A DNA stretch of 64,000 nt from Gemmata massiliana (GCF_901538265.1 NZ_LR593886.1:9755738-9819737); one strand, 5' to 3'; positions 16,393 to 25,684 are shown, counted from the first letter of the stretch. Made by a program: numbers and translations. Notes: generated by a model not told the origin, from the letters alone.

Positions 16393-17343
16393 ATGGCGAC
16401 GGCTTACTTCGACTGGTCCGACTACGCGCCGCGGGAATTTACGGGTGGGGCCGTTACCGTTGGCAACTTCGACGGCGTCCACCGTGGGCATCAGGCTCTC
16501 GTTGCTGAGGCCCGGCAACACGCGGAGAGTGTTCGAGGACCGGTGGTCGTCGTCACGTTCGACCCACCGCCGCACCAAGTGTTGCACCCCGGGTCGGAAC
16601 GCCCGCCACTCACAACGCTCCCCCAGCGCGCGGAACTTTTGCACGCGATCGGGGCCGATCACGTCGTTGTGTTGCGCACCAGCCCCGCGCTCCTCGCACT
16701 GAGTCCCGAAGCGTTCTTCGAGGACGTTATCGTTCGGCAACTCGGTGCGAAGGCGCTCGTCGAGGGGTACGATTTCCGTTTCGGGCGCGGGCGCACGGGC
16801 ACAAACGAGACACTCCAAACGATGTGTGCCGATGCGGGGCTCAAATTCACTGCGATCCCGCAATATTCGGTCGGAGGGGAGCCGGTTTCCAGCAGTCGCG
16901 TGCGCGCGGCGCTCGTGAGCGGAGACGTGTCGCGTGCGGCGGAACTGCTGAACCGCCCCTACCGTATTGTGGGGACGGTCGTAACCGGGGCGCAACGCGG
17001 GCGCACCATCGGGTTCCCGACCGCGAACCTCGACAACGTGCTCACAGTGCTGCCGGGGAACGGTGTGTTCGCTGTTCGCGCGACCGTGGACGGTGTCACC
17101 CACCCGGCCGCCGCAAACATCGGTCCCAACCCGACATTCGGCGAAGACGCGCGCAAGATCGAGGTTCACCTCATCGGCTTCACCGGCGATCTATACGGCC
17201 GGGAGATGAGCGTCGAGTTCGTCGCCCGGCTCCGCGAAACGAAGCCGTTTAAGGGCGTGGGCGAACTGACCGAGCAGTTGAAGCGAGACATCACGCGCGC
17301 TCAAGACGTACTGAGCGCCGAGAAGGTGAGGGCCGAGTCATGA
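16393..17343 (+). CDS. ribF: Bifunctional riboflavin kinase / FAD synthetase RibF
   Basis: 316 residues, the usual length. The N-terminal adenylyltransferase domain carries VGNFDGVHRGHQ (23-34) and the SSSRVR motif. The C-terminal riboflavin kinase domain carries GRTIGFPTANL (G207 to N212 are central), VHLIGFTGDLYGREM and the closing helix. The enzyme converts riboflavin to FMN and then to FAD in the cytoplasm. Its last four bases overlap the start of the NfuA/NifU-like gene (ATGA at 17340-17343), so the two are translationally coupled. Confidence 0.96.
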   Translation: MATAYFDWSDYAPREFTGGAVTVGNFDGVHRGHQALVAEARQHAESVRGPVVVVTFDPPPHQVLHPGSERPPLTTLPQRAELLHAIGADHVVVLRTSPALLALSPEAFFEDVIVRQLGAKALVEGYDFRFGRGRTGTNETLQTMCADAGLKFTAIPQYSVGGEPVSSSRVRAALVSGDVSRAAELLNRPYRIVGTVVTGAQRGRTIGFPTANLDNVLTVLPGNGVFAVRATVDGVTHPAAANIGPNPTFGEDARKIEVHLIGFTGDLYGREMSVEFVARLRETKPFKGVGELTEQLKRDITRAQDVLSAEKVRAES

Positions 17344-17570
17344 GCCTGAAAGAGCGCGTCGAACACGCACTGAGAGTCGAAATCGCCCCGGCGCTCCTGT
17401 TGGACGGCGCCGGCATCGAAGTGTTGGAGGTGGAGGGCGGCATCGCATCGGTGCGGCTTTCCGGTGTGTGCGCGGGGTGCCCGGCCACCATCATGACTGT
17501 ACTCACCTCACTCGAAGACGAGCTGCGCAAGAAGGTGCCCGAGGTTGAGATTCTGGAGGCGGTACCGTAA
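17340..17570 (+). CDS. NifU C-terminal (Nfu-type) iron-sulfur scaffold
   Basis: 76 residues, a stand-alone Nfu domain. It contains the cluster-binding CAGC (CxxC) motif in GVCAGCPATIMT and the typical flanks IEVLEVEGGIASVRLSG and LEDELRKKVPEVEILEAV. Such proteins assemble or carry [4Fe-4S] clusters to client enzymes. It overlaps ribF by 4 bp, which joins flavin-cofactor and Fe-S-cluster supply in one transcript. No other Isc/Suf genes are nearby. Confidence 0.9.
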   Translation: MSLKERVEHALRVEIAPALLLDGAGIEVLEVEGGIASVRLSGVCAGCPATIMTVLTSLEDELRKKVPEVEILEAVP

Positions 17571-17626
17571 CAGAACAGTTTCGCTCGTAACGATTGCGGC
17601 GCGGTGGTTTTGTTAGAGACTGGAGG

Positions 17627-18478
17627 ATGCGGTCCGTGTTCCTCGGCTACAACACAAACGGCTTCGCTCATCATCGGCTCGACGACGCGATTGCGATTTT
17701 GGCGGAGCTGGGTTACGGCGGGGTCGCTCTCACACCCGATGTGAACCACCTCGACCCCGAACAGGCGAATTACGCAGGGCGGCTGGCGCTCCTCCGCAAA
17801 GATTTGCTCCGGTACAAGTTGCAGCCCGTGATCGAAACCGGCGCACGGTTCCTCCTCGATTCGCGCCGGAAGCACCAGCCCACACTCATCAGCCCCACCC
17901 CCGACGAGCGCGAAACGCGGTTCGATTTCCTCTGCGAGTGCGTGCAACTTGCACACGAACTGCGCGCCGAATGCGTGAGTTATTGGTCCGGCACAGCAAT
18001 CGATGGCGCCGCGCCCTCTGTGTTGATGGACCGGCTCGTCGAGGAGTGCAAACGCCTCGCGGACGTTGCCGCGGAGAAGAACGTCCGGCTCGCGTTCGAG
18101 CCGGAACCCGGGATGTTCATCGATACGATGGACAAGTTCGCGGACCTACGCGCGCGCGTCAACCATCCCGCGTTCGGACTCACGATTGATATCGGCCACC
18201 TCGTTCACAACGGCGAACTGCCCGTCAGCAAATTCCTCACGGATTGGAAGCACGTTCTCTGGAACATCCACATTGAGGACATGCGTCGCAGGGTTCACGA
18301 CCACCTGATGTTCGGCGAGGGCGAAGTCGATTTCGTCGACGTGTTCGCGGGATTACGCGCCGCGAACTACACGGGCGGTGTGTTCGTCGAGTTGAGCCGC
18401 CATAGCTTCGACGCAGTGAACACCGCGCGCAAAGCAAAAACCTTCCTGGATCAGCACTTCGGCAAATCTCTCCGGTGA
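17627..18478 (+). CDS. Sugar phosphate isomerase/epimerase (AP endonuclease 2-like TIM barrel)
   Basis: 283 residues from ATG 17627. The sequence follows the xylose-isomerase-like TIM barrel: FLGYNTNGF, LAELGYGGVALTPD, KLQPVIETGARFLLD, a metal-ligand glutamate in LAFEPEPGMFID, LTIDIGHL, WNIHIEDM and the terminal VFVELSRHSFDA. Substrates in this family vary (sugars, inositols, ketoses), so I do not assign one. The start is uncertain: GGAGG directly touches the ATG at 17627, and GTG 17636 is 9 bases downstream at a better spacing. The choice changes only three residues. Confidence 0.85.
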   Translation: MRSVFLGYNTNGFAHHRLDDAIAILAELGYGGVALTPDVNHLDPEQANYAGRLALLRKDLLRYKLQPVIETGARFLLDSRRKHQPTLISPTPDERETRFDFLCECVQLAHELRAECVSYWSGTAIDGAAPSVLMDRLVEECKRLADVAAEKNVRLAFEPEPGMFIDTMDKFADLRARVNHPAFGLTIDIGHLVHNGELPVSKFLTDWKHVLWNIHIEDMRRRVHDHLMFGEGEVDFVDVFAGLRAANYTGGVFVELSRHSFDAVNTARKAKTFLDQHFGKSLR

Positions 18479-18632
18479 GTGCGTGGTTCAACCAGTGGCC
18501 CGAATTTCCTGCTAGCTCCGATTGTCTGGCTCTGGTAATATAAGTTTGAGTTGAACACACTCTCCCGCCCGCGCTCGTTGAATCCCGCCTACCATCCCGA
18601 ACCTGTGTTCGGACTTTGTTTTGAGCTCAATC

Positions 18633-20933
18633 ATGCTGCGAATCGCACTCGTTGCCGTGCTCGTTGCGCCGTCGGTCGCGCTGGCCGCGGCCCCTGCGCC
18701 GCTCGATGCGAAGAAGGTCGAATTCTTCGAGACGAAGATCCGGCCGGTGCTGGTCGAGCAGTGCTACAAGTGCCACTCCGAAGAGGCCGTAAAAGACAAG
18801 AAACTCAAGGGCGGCTTGAAGCTTGACACGAAGGCCGCGTTGCTCGCCGGCGGAGAGACCGGGGCCGCGCTGGTGCCGGGCAAGGTCGATAAGGGCACGC
18901 TCCTTCAATCGATGAAGTACACCGACGAACTGAAGATGCCGCCGAAGGGTAAGCTGCCGGACGCGGTCATCAAAGATTTCGAGAAGTGGATCGCGGACGG
19001 TGCCGTTGACCCGCGCGAAGGCGGGGCCGTTAAAGTGGCCGGTGTCGACATTGAGAAGGGCAAGCAGTTCTGGTCGTTCCAACCACCGAAGGAAGTACCC
19101 GTTCCGGGGAACGCCAAACACGCGATCGACGGCTTTGTTCAGGCGAAGTGGGCCGAAAAGGGGCTAACACCCGTCGCGCGGGCTGACAAGCGCACGCTGA
19201 TTCGCCGCGCGTACTACGACCTCACCGGTCTCCCCCCCACGTCGGAAACCGTGGACGCCTTCGTTGCGGATAATTCACCGACCGCCTTCGAGAAGCTGAT
19301 CGATTCACTGCTCGCATCGCCACAGTACGGCGAGAAATGGGCACGGCACTGGCTCGATGTCGCCCGTTTCGCCGAAGACCAAGCTCACACCTTCGAGGTG
19401 AAACCCAAAGCGCAAGCGTGGCGCTATCGCGACTGGGTGGTCGCCGCGTTCAACGCCGATATGCCTTACGACCAGTTCGTAAAGCTCCAGATCGCCGGGG
19501 ACTCGCTGCCTGATGCGCCGAGCGACCCATTCATCAAGTTCGCGGGCCTCGGGTTCCTCGGGCTGGGGGCCGAATACTACAAGAACACCGCCGCGGCGCA
19601 AGCCATCGCAGAAGAACTCGACGACCGCGTGGACACGCTCACGCGCGGGTTCCTCGGACTGACCGTCGCATGCGCGCGGTGCCACGATCACAAGTTCGAT
19701 CCCATCCCGACGAAGGACTACTACTCCATCGCGGGCATCTACATGGGCACGACCATGAGCGACGCCCCGCTCGGTCCGCCGGACGAAGTCAAGGCGTTCA
19801 CAACGGCACAAACCGACCTCAAGAAAGTCAACGAGAAGCTCAAGAAAACCCAGGCCGAAATCAAGGCGAAGAAGGACTCTTGGCCGACGCGGATCGCGAA
19901 ACTGCTCACGCTGAAAGCGACTACCGAAGAGCTTGCGAAAATCAAAAAGAACATGCCTCCGCCCCCTCCGGTCGCGCACGTCATCAGCGGTAACGGCAAC
20001 GGCATGAAGGTGTACATTCGCGGGAATCCCGCGACCCCGGGCGAAAACGCGCCCAAGGGTTTTCTGCAAGTGCTTCCCTCGCCCTCCCCTGCGGGGAACG
20101 GCTACACCCGCCTCGACCTCGCGAACGCGATCGGGTCGAAGGACAACCCGCTGACGGCGCGTGTGATTGTGAACCGCGTCTGGGCGTGGCACTTCGGGCG
20201 CGGGCTGGTGAACACACCGTCCAACTTCGGGAGCCTCGGCGACAAGCCCAGTCACCCCGAACTGCTCGACTGGCTCGCGGTGAACTTCGTCAAGAACGGC
20301 TGGTCGATGAAATGGCTGCACAAGCAGATCATGACCGCGTCGGCGTACCAGCTCTCGTCGAGTGCGGAAAGTACAACCGGGCCCACAACTCGTGATCCTC
20401 GTGCGGAAGACGCCGCGAACGTGTACTTGTGGCGCGGAACGCGCAAGCGGCTGGAAATCGAGGACTGGCGCGACTCACTGCTCGCGGTCAGTGGCACGCT
20501 CGACCCGAAGTTCGGTGGGCCGACGTTCGACCTGCGCGACGCGAACGCGAAGCGCCGGACTCTCTATGCGAAGATCAGTCGCCACGAACTCGACGGACTG
20601 CTCCGCCTCTTCGACTTCCCCGATGCAAACGTGACCGCGGACAAGCGCACCGTCACCACGGTCCCGCAGCAACAGTTGTTCGCGCTGAACAGTTCGTTCA
20701 TGGTTTCGCAGGCCGAGGCGTTCGCGAAACGGGTCGAGAAACTCGGGGCCACGGACGAAGATCGCGTGACGGGTGCATACCGCGTCGCCTTCGGGCGGGT
20801 ACCGGAAAAAGCCGAACTGGATTTGGCGCTCCGGTTCTTGAAACTGCCGCCAAAAACTGACGACAAACTCACACGCTGGCAGCAGTTCGCCCAGGTGCTC
20901 CTCGCCAGCAACGAACTGTTGTACGTGGATTGA
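18633..20933 (+). CDS. PSD1 cytochrome c / DUF1549 / DUF1553 protein
   Basis: 766 residues. A signal peptide (LRIALVAVLVAPSVALAA) is followed by the planctomycete-type cytochrome c domain (PSD1) with haem motif CYKCH and the pattern LKGGLKLDT... ALVPGKVDKGTLLQSM... MPPKGKL. DUF1549 comes next (RRAYYDLTGLPPTSETVDAF, YGEKWARHWLDVARFAEDQ, CARCHDHKFDPIP). DUF1553 closes the protein (NRVWAWHFGRGLVNTPSNFG, KPSHPELLDWLA, VPQQQLFALNSSF). It is expected to be periplasmic and haem-bearing. A Lys-rich helical linker of about 70 residues separates the two large domains. It belongs to a module with the 181-residue protein and DUF1501 downstream. Start ATG 18633 puts the signal peptide first. Confidence 0.93.
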   Translation: MLRIALVAVLVAPSVALAAAPAPLDAKKVEFFETKIRPVLVEQCYKCHSEEAVKDKKLKGGLKLDTKAALLAGGETGAALVPGKVDKGTLLQSMKYTDELKMPPKGKLPDAVIKDFEKWIADGAVDPREGGAVKVAGVDIEKGKQFWSFQPPKEVPVPGNAKHAIDGFVQAKWAEKGLTPVARADKRTLIRRAYYDLTGLPPTSETVDAFVADNSPTAFEKLIDSLLASPQYGEKWARHWLDVARFAEDQAHTFEVKPKAQAWRYRDWVVAAFNADMPYDQFVKLQIAGDSLPDAPSDPFIKFAGLGFLGLGAEYYKNTAAAQAIAEELDDRVDTLTRGFLGLTVACARCHDHKFDPIPTKDYYSIAGIYMGTTMSDAPLGPPDEVKAFTTAQTDLKKVNEKLKKTQAEIKAKKDSWPTRIAKLLTLKATTEELAKIKKNMPPPPPVAHVISGNGNGMKVYIRGNPATPGENAPKGFLQVLPSPSPAGNGYTRLDLANAIGSKDNPLTARVIVNRVWAWHFGRGLVNTPSNFGSLGDKPSHPELLDWLAVNFVKNGWSMKWLHKQIMTASAYQLSSSAESTTGPTTRDPRAEDAANVYLWRGTRKRLEIEDWRDSLLAVSGTLDPKFGGPTFDLRDANAKRRTLYAKISRHELDGLLRLFDFPDANVTADKRTVTTVPQQQLFALNSSFMVSQAEAFAKRVEKLGATDEDRVTGAYRVAFGRVPEKAELDLALRFLKLPPKTDDKLTRWQQFAQVLLASNELLYVD

Positions 20934-21045
20934 CGCACCCCACACCGCTCCCGGGTGTTGATGAGTGCGGACACTCCCGCTGGTGTGCGTAAACTGAGGT
21001 GGACCGTCCGTAGGAGGCGGGACAATCTCAACTAGCGGGTGTCGA

Positions 21046-21591
21046 ATGAGCAGCCAACTGGAAACCTCTCCTCACCACCGGGCCGACGTAGAAGTTTCGC
21101 AAGACGGCGCCAAGGTGACGCTGAAGGCGCCCGCCGGCGGGGCCACCCTGACCTCCGACGAAGCGCAGGAACTTGCGAGCCGCATTTTCGAGGCCGCGGC
21201 ACGGGCCTCGGGCGATGACCCGGTCGAAAACGACTGGGTGCGGCTCCCGATGCAGTACCTCCGACTCACGGCCGAGCGCCTCGACTTCGCCCCGGACGGC
21301 GACGAGAACAAGGTTCCGGCCCCGAACAGTGACGAGCCCGACGGGAGCGCCGCGGAAGTTCACTGCTGGATCAAGGACCAGACCCAGGGGAACGCGGTGC
21401 ACATCGCTGCCGGCAACGTTACCGAGCACGGGTGGTACATCACGGAAGTTCTCGAACACCAGGGCGTAACGCGGGCCGACTTCGCGGACAGCGAATATCT
21501 GCAATATTTCGAGAAGGCGCTCGTGGAGTCCGAGGTGTTCCTCTACGAGATCGAAGAAGAAAGCGAAACCGAGGGTTCTGACGATGCGTGA
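21046..21591 (+). CDS. Acidic protein of unknown function between DUF1553 and DUF1501 genes
   Basis: 181 residues, strongly acidic at the C-terminus (EIEEESETEGSDDA). I do not recognise the family. The first half reads as alternating beta-strands (DVEVSQDGAKVTLKAPAGG), followed by a helical segment (SDEAQELASRIFEAAARASG) and a region with WVRLPMQYLRLTAERLDF. No signal peptide, cysteine motif or membrane segment is seen, so it is probably cytoplasmic. Its end overlaps the DUF1501 start by 8 bp (21584-21591), so the two are translationally coupled. It might be a chaperone or regulator for the exported partner, but that is inference. Confidence 0.75.
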   Translation: MSSQLETSPHHRADVEVSQDGAKVTLKAPAGGATLTSDEAQELASRIFEAAARASGDDPVENDWVRLPMQYLRLTAERLDFAPDGDENKVPAPNSDEPDGSAAEVHCWIKDQTQGNAVHIAAGNVTEHGWYITEVLEHQGVTRADFADSEYLQYFEKALVESEVFLYEIEEESETEGSDDA

Positions 21592-22969
21592 TTTCGGGAT
21601 TTCGCGCCGCGACATGCTCAAGAGCAGCGGCACCGGACTCGGGGTACTCGGCCTCGCGGGAATCCTCGCGAACGAGGCCCGGTCCGCGCCCGTCGCGAGC
21701 GCGAACCCGCTCGCCCCGAAGGTCGCGCACTTCCCGGCGAAGGCCAAGCACGTCATCCACCTGTTCATGAACGGTGGCCCGTCGCAGGTGGACACGTTCG
21801 ACCCCAAGCCCGAACTCACCAAGCAGCACGGCAAGCAGGCGGGTTCGGCGGGGCTGAAGACCGAGCGCAAAACCGGCGCGCTATACAAATCGCCGTTCAG
21901 CTTCAAGAAGTACGGTCAGTCCGGGATCGAGGTAAGCGAGATCTTCCCGGAGATCGGTGCGTGCATCGACGACATCTGTGTCGTCCGGTCGATGCACACG
22001 AACATCCCGAACCACGAGCCGGGCCTCCTGCTCATGACGTGCGGGAACACGCAACCCATCCGCCCGAGCATGGGGAGCTGGCTCACCTACGGTCTCGGTA
22101 CCGAAAACCAGAACCTGCCCGGGTTCGTGGTGCTGTGCCCCGGGAAGCCCGTCGTCGGCCCCGCGCTGTGGAACAACAGCTTCCTGCCGGGCGTGTTCCA
22201 GGGGTGCCACATCCAGAACCTCGATCCCAAGAAGGTCATCGAGCACATCCGCAACACGAGCGTCTCCGCGAGCACGCAGCGCGAGCAACTGGACCTGCTC
22301 AACCAGCTCAACGGGCTGCACAAGGACAAGCGCGGGAGCGACGATCAACTCGATGCGCGCATCCAGTCGCTCGAAATCGCGTACCGCATGCAAACTGAGG
22401 CGCAGGAAGCGTTCGACGTGAACCGCGAACCGGTGAAAATCCGCGACGCTTACGGTAAAGGCTACTTCGCGGACGCCTGCCTCACGGCCCGGCGCCTGGT
22501 CGAGCGCGGCGTCCGGATGGTGCAGGTCTTCTACGGCAGCGGGCAACCGTGGGACGACCACGGCGAAGTCGAGAAGGGCCACCGTGCGAAGGCGAAGGAC
22601 AGCGACAAGGCCGTGGCCGCGTTGTTGCGCGACCTGAAGCAAACCGGGCTGCTCGACGAAACTCTCGTGCTGTGGGGCGGCGAGTTCGGGCGCACCCCGA
22701 CGAGCGAGGGGGCGAGCGGGCGCGACCACAACAACCACGGATTCAGCGTGTGGATGGCCGGCGGCGGCGTGAAGGGCGGGATGACCTACGGCGCGACCGA
22801 CGAGTTCGGGTTCGCCGCGGTGGACAAGAAAGTCCACATTCACGACCTGCACGCGACCATCCTGCACCTGATGGGCATCGACCACGAAAAGCTGACGTAC
22901 CGCTACAGCGGGCGCGACTTCCGCCTCACGGACGTCGCGGGCACCGTGGTGAAAGACATCCTGAAGTAA
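21584..22969 (+). CDS. DUF1501 family protein, Tat-exported
   Basis: 461 residues. The twin-arginine signal is SRRDMLKSSGTGLGVLGLAG (7-26). The body has the family landmarks [83 protein letters not shown] and [19 protein letters not shown]. It corresponds to the protein at 4624-6039 in a second copy of the module. It probably works with the PSD1/DUF1549/DUF1553 protein at 18633-20933, outside the cytoplasm. Its start overlaps the acidic protein gene upstream. The next sequence is a long inverted repeat (22986-23128). Confidence 0.92.
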   Translation: MRDFGISRRDMLKSSGTGLGVLGLAGILANEARSAPVASANPLAPKVAHFPAKAKHVIHLFMNGGPSQVDTFDPKPELTKQHGKQAGSAGLKTERKTGALYKSPFSFKKYGQSGIEVSEIFPEIGACIDDICVVRSMHTNIPNHEPGLLLMTCGNTQPIRPSMGSWLTYGLGTENQNLPGFVVLCPGKPVVGPALWNNSFLPGVFQGCHIQNLDPKKVIEHIRNTSVSASTQREQLDLLNQLNGLHKDKRGSDDQLDARIQSLEIAYRMQTEAQEAFDVNREPVKIRDAYGKGYFADACLTARRLVERGVRMVQVFYGSGQPWDDHGEVEKGHRAKAKDSDKAVAALLRDLKQTGLLDETLVLWGGEFGRTPTSEGASGRDHNNHGFSVWMAGGGVKGGMTYGATDEFGFAAVDKKVHIHDLHATILHLMGIDHEKLTYRYSGRDFRLTDVAGTVVKDILK

Positions 22970-22985
22970 GCGAAAAAGATCGAGA

Positions 22986-23128
22986 AAGCGCCGCGGATAA
23001 GCGCAGATAACACGGACCAAGACAAGATCGAGTGAAGTCAGGAACGCTTACCCTATTTCGGGTGCGACCTCCTTCTCTTATCATCTATTGTCTTGATCCG
23101 TGTTATCTGCGCTTATCCGCGGCGCTTT
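22986..23128. repeat. Long inverted repeat, CGGATAA type, copy 1
   Basis: The left arm (about 22986-23024, containing CCGCGGATAAGCGCAGATAA) and the right arm (about 23089-23128) are reverse complements over about 39 bp with one evident mismatch. The loop is about 63 bases. It shares about 22 of 26 core positions with the repeat at 54936-55048. It lies between two genes on the same strand and could end the DUF1501 operon. Confidence 0.75.
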
Positions 23129-23145
23129 ATTCTTCGGTCTCGCAC

Positions 23146-23514
23146 ATGGCTTGGGGCGATCCGGTTCGCGTGCGCACCGCCGTTCACGATCGCGGCGCGC
23201 ACGTGGGTTATCTCACCACCGTCGGTTACCCCGATCGCGACATCACCGCGTTCTCCGGGGGCACGCCGTATTTTGAGATCGCCGTGTCGGACCTACAGGA
23301 GAAGCACATCACGCTCTTGCAGCGATTCCGGCAGCACTGGCTCGTTCACTGTGGCACGTCCTATGACACCGCGGACGGCGCGAGCGAATTGAAAGCGAGG
23401 GACACCATTAAACTCGCGGTGTTCGCACTGCGGTACCGCGATCAGGAACCCCGGGTACTGGTCGCCGCTCTAAAATCACACATCGAGCGGATATTAGGCG
23501 CGGACGTGCGATAA
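23146..23514 (+). CDS. Small protein of unknown function
   Basis: 122 residues from ATG 23146. It opens MAWGDPVRVRTAVHDRGAH and contains FSGGTPYFEIAVSDLQEKH, then an LQRFRQHWLVHCG segment and a C-terminal helix. I do not recognise the family. Codon third positions are GC-rich like the neighbours, so I take it as a real gene. A longer open frame reaching back to 23032 crosses the inverted repeat and is unlikely to be translated. No signal peptide or membrane segment is visible. It sits ahead of pstB with 138 bp between them. Confidence 0.65.
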   Translation: MAWGDPVRVRTAVHDRGAHVGYLTTVGYPDRDITAFSGGTPYFEIAVSDLQEKHITLLQRFRQHWLVHCGTSYDTADGASELKARDTIKLAVFALRYRDQEPRVLVAALKSHIERILGADVR

Positions 23515-23652
23515 CGTACCGGGCGCCGATCATCAGGCGCCGCATCAGGATGCGCGGGGCGCGTTCTGCTCACACAGGAAAATGGCTCTCCTCATTCCAG
23601 GTCTTCACTTCATCTACTCTTTTTCTTCACAATCATTCGGTACAACTCCGGA

Positions 23653-24513
23653 ATGACGACTGCCATTGCCGAACGAGGGCCGAGCGTGAATATGGCACTT
23701 TCCGGTTTGGCCCTCCCGCGCACCTCAAACACATCCGATTCCCCGTCCGCCGACTCCTTATCGGAGAAGCTCGCGGTCCGCGGGGTGAATTTCTGGTACG
23801 GCGCGAAGCAGGCGCTCTTCGACATCAACCTGAGCGTCCCGGAACGATCCGTTACGGCACTCATCGGCCCGAGCGGGTGCGGTAAGAGCACGCTGCTCCG
23901 CCTCGTGAACCGGATGAACGACCTGATCGAAGGAACTCAGCGCACCGGAAACATCCTGCTCGATGGCGAAGACATTAACGCCTCCGGTCACGACGTGTCA
24001 GCGCTCCGCCGGCGGGTGGGGATGGTGTTTCAGAAGTCGAACCCGTTCCCGAAATCGATCTACGAGAACGTGGCTTACGGTCCGCGCGTATCAGGTGATC
24101 GCAACCGGGCGCGTCTGGACGAGATCGTGGCCCGATGCCTCAAGCGCGCGGCGCTGTGGAACGAAGTGAAGGACCGCTTGGGATCGAGCGCCCTCGAACT
24201 GTCCGGTGGGCAGCAGCAGCGCCTGTGTATCGCCCGGGCATTGGCGACCGACCCCGAAGTGCTGCTCATGGACGAACCGGCCAGCGCGCTGGACCCCAAG
24301 AGCACCCAAGCCATCGAAGACCTGATCGCCGAACTGAAGCGCGAGTACACGATCCTCATCGTAACTCACAACATGCAGCAGGCAGCCCGTGTTTCGGACC
24401 AGACCGCGTTCTTCTTCGAGGGAAAACTGGTCGAGAGCGGCCCGACGGAGCAAATGTTCCGCAAGCCGCGCGAGAAGCAGACCGAGGACTACATCACTGG
24501 GCGGTTCGGCTGA
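23653..24513 (+). CDS. pstB: Phosphate ABC transporter ATP-binding protein PstB
   Basis: 286 residues. The ABC ATPase has Walker [10 protein letters not shown] (72-80), the PstB-typical [11 protein letters not shown] and [20 protein letters not shown], signature LSGGQQQR (183-190), Walker B VLLMDEP and the H-loop VTHNM. PstB drives high-affinity phosphate uptake with PstSCA. An extra N-terminal region of about 40 residues, rich in Ser/Thr/Pro, precedes the domain; a later start such as Met14 is possible. No pstS, pstC, pstA or phoU gene is present in the window, so it is an orphan or a second copy. A terminator follows at 24548-24576. Confidence 0.92.
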   Translation: MTTAIAERGPSVNMALSGLALPRTSNTSDSPSADSLSEKLAVRGVNFWYGAKQALFDINLSVPERSVTALIGPSGCGKSTLLRLVNRMNDLIEGTQRTGNILLDGEDINASGHDVSALRRRVGMVFQKSNPFPKSIYENVAYGPRVSGDRNRARLDEIVARCLKRAALWNEVKDRLGSSALELSGGQQQRLCIARALATDPEVLLMDEPASALDPKSTQAIEDLIAELKREYTILIVTHNMQQAARVSDQTAFFFEGKLVESGPTEQMFRKPREKQTEDYITGRFG

Positions 24514-24547
24514 TCGTGCCGGGACCGAGAATCGCGTGCGAACGAAG

Positions 24548-24576
24548 GCCGACCCCGATTTTGGGTCGGCTTTTTT
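24548..24576 (+). terminator. Rho-independent terminator after pstB
   Basis: GCCGACCC (24548-24555) and GGGTCGGC (24563-24570) form an 8-bp stem with a 7-base loop, followed by TTTTTT. This is the most canonical intrinsic terminator in the window. Confidence 0.9.
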
Positions 24577-24655
24577 CTTATCATCTCTATGGTTCGGACC
24601 ATTTTGTTCTGCACGCACCGTGCGGCCCATTCACCCCTCCCAGCGACCCACCAAC

Positions 24656-25684
24656 ATGAAAGCCATTCAGCTCGAACAGCCCAAAGCCTTTCGCGAGATC
24701 GACTTGCCGGAGCCGGCGCAGCCGGGGCCGGGGGACGCGGTCGTGCGCGTGTTCCGCGTGGGCGTGTGTGGCACCGATTACAGCGGTTACCTCGGCAAGA
24801 TGCCGTTCTTCAGTTACCCGCGCATCCCCGGGCACGAACTCGGCGTGGAAGTGGTCGCGGTCGGCGACGGCGTGACTAACGTGAAACCCGGCGATAAGGC
24901 CGCGGTGGAGCCGTACATCAACTGCCAACGGTGTTATTCGTGCGCGCGGGGGCACACCAACTGCTGCGAGAACCACCAGACGCTCGGCGTCCACGTGGAC
25001 GGTGGGTTGCGCCCGCTGTTCACGGTGCCAGCCCGGAAGCTCCACGTCTCCACGAAGCTCTCGTTCGAGCAACTCGCGCTAGTGGAAACGCTCGGAATCG
25101 GGCTGCACGCGATCAACCGCTCGAACCCACGTGCGGACGAAACCGTGTTCGTCATCGGGGCCGGGCCGATCGGCCTCTCGGTGATCGAGTTCGCGAAACT
25201 GGCCGGGGCGCACATTATCGTGATGGACCTGAACGAACAGCGGCTCGCGTTCGTGCGTGAGAAAATGGGCGTGACCGAAACGATCTTGTCGAAGGGCGTT
25301 CTCGAAGACGACGTGAAGACGTTCACCGACCTGACCAACGGGAAGCTCGGTAACGTAGTGGTGGACGCGACGGGCAGCGCGCGGAGCATGGTGAGCGCGT
25401 ACAACTTCGTCGGCTTTACCGGCCGGCTCGTGTGGGTGGGCATCACCCAAGACCCGCTGACGCTCACGCAGCCGCTCATGCACCGGCGCGAGATGACGTT
25501 CATGGCGAGCCGCAACGCCCTGAGCCACGAGTTCACTCGAATCATCCGCCTCATTGAGGGCGGGATGCTGAACACGAACCCGTGGATCACGCACCGCGCC
25601 CCGATGAGCGACCTGATCGGCGTCTTCCCGACGTGGCTGAAGCCAGAAGCGGGCGTCGTCAAGGCGATGGTCGAGGTGAACTGA
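24656..25684 (+). CDS. Zinc-binding alcohol dehydrogenase (MDR family)
   Basis: 342 residues. Catalytic zinc ligands are in RVGVCGTDYSG and PGHELGVEV. The structural-zinc cysteine cluster is CQRCYSCARGHTNCC. The Rossmann nucleotide site is VIGAGPIGLSVIEFA with MDLNEQRL after beta2. The layout matches sugar- or polyol-type zinc dehydrogenases (sorbitol, threonine and galactonate dehydrogenases), using NAD(H) or NADP(H). The substrate cannot be decided. ATG 24656 is used; an in-frame extension to 24389 overlaps pstB and the terminator. It ends 11 bp before the convergent YdcZ-type gene. Confidence 0.9.
   Translation: MKAIQLEQPKAFREIDLPEPAQPGPGDAVVRVFRVGVCGTDYSGYLGKMPFFSYPRIPGHELGVEVVAVGDGVTNVKPGDKAAVEPYINCQRCYSCARGHTNCCENHQTLGVHVDGGLRPLFTVPARKLHVSTKLSFEQLALVETLGIGLHAINRSNPRADETVFVIGAGPIGLSVIEFAKLAGAHIIVMDLNEQRLAFVREKMGVTETILSKGVLEDDVKTFTDLTNGKLGNVVVDATGSARSMVSAYNFVGFTGRLVWVGITQDPLTLTQPLMHRREMTFMASRNALSHEFTRIIRLIEGGMLNTNPWITHRAPMSDLIGVFPTWLKPEAGVVKAMVEVN

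Noticed and set aside
23032-23145. Longer start for the small gene at 23146
   Set aside because: The frame crosses the inverted repeat, which is not plausible as coding sequence.
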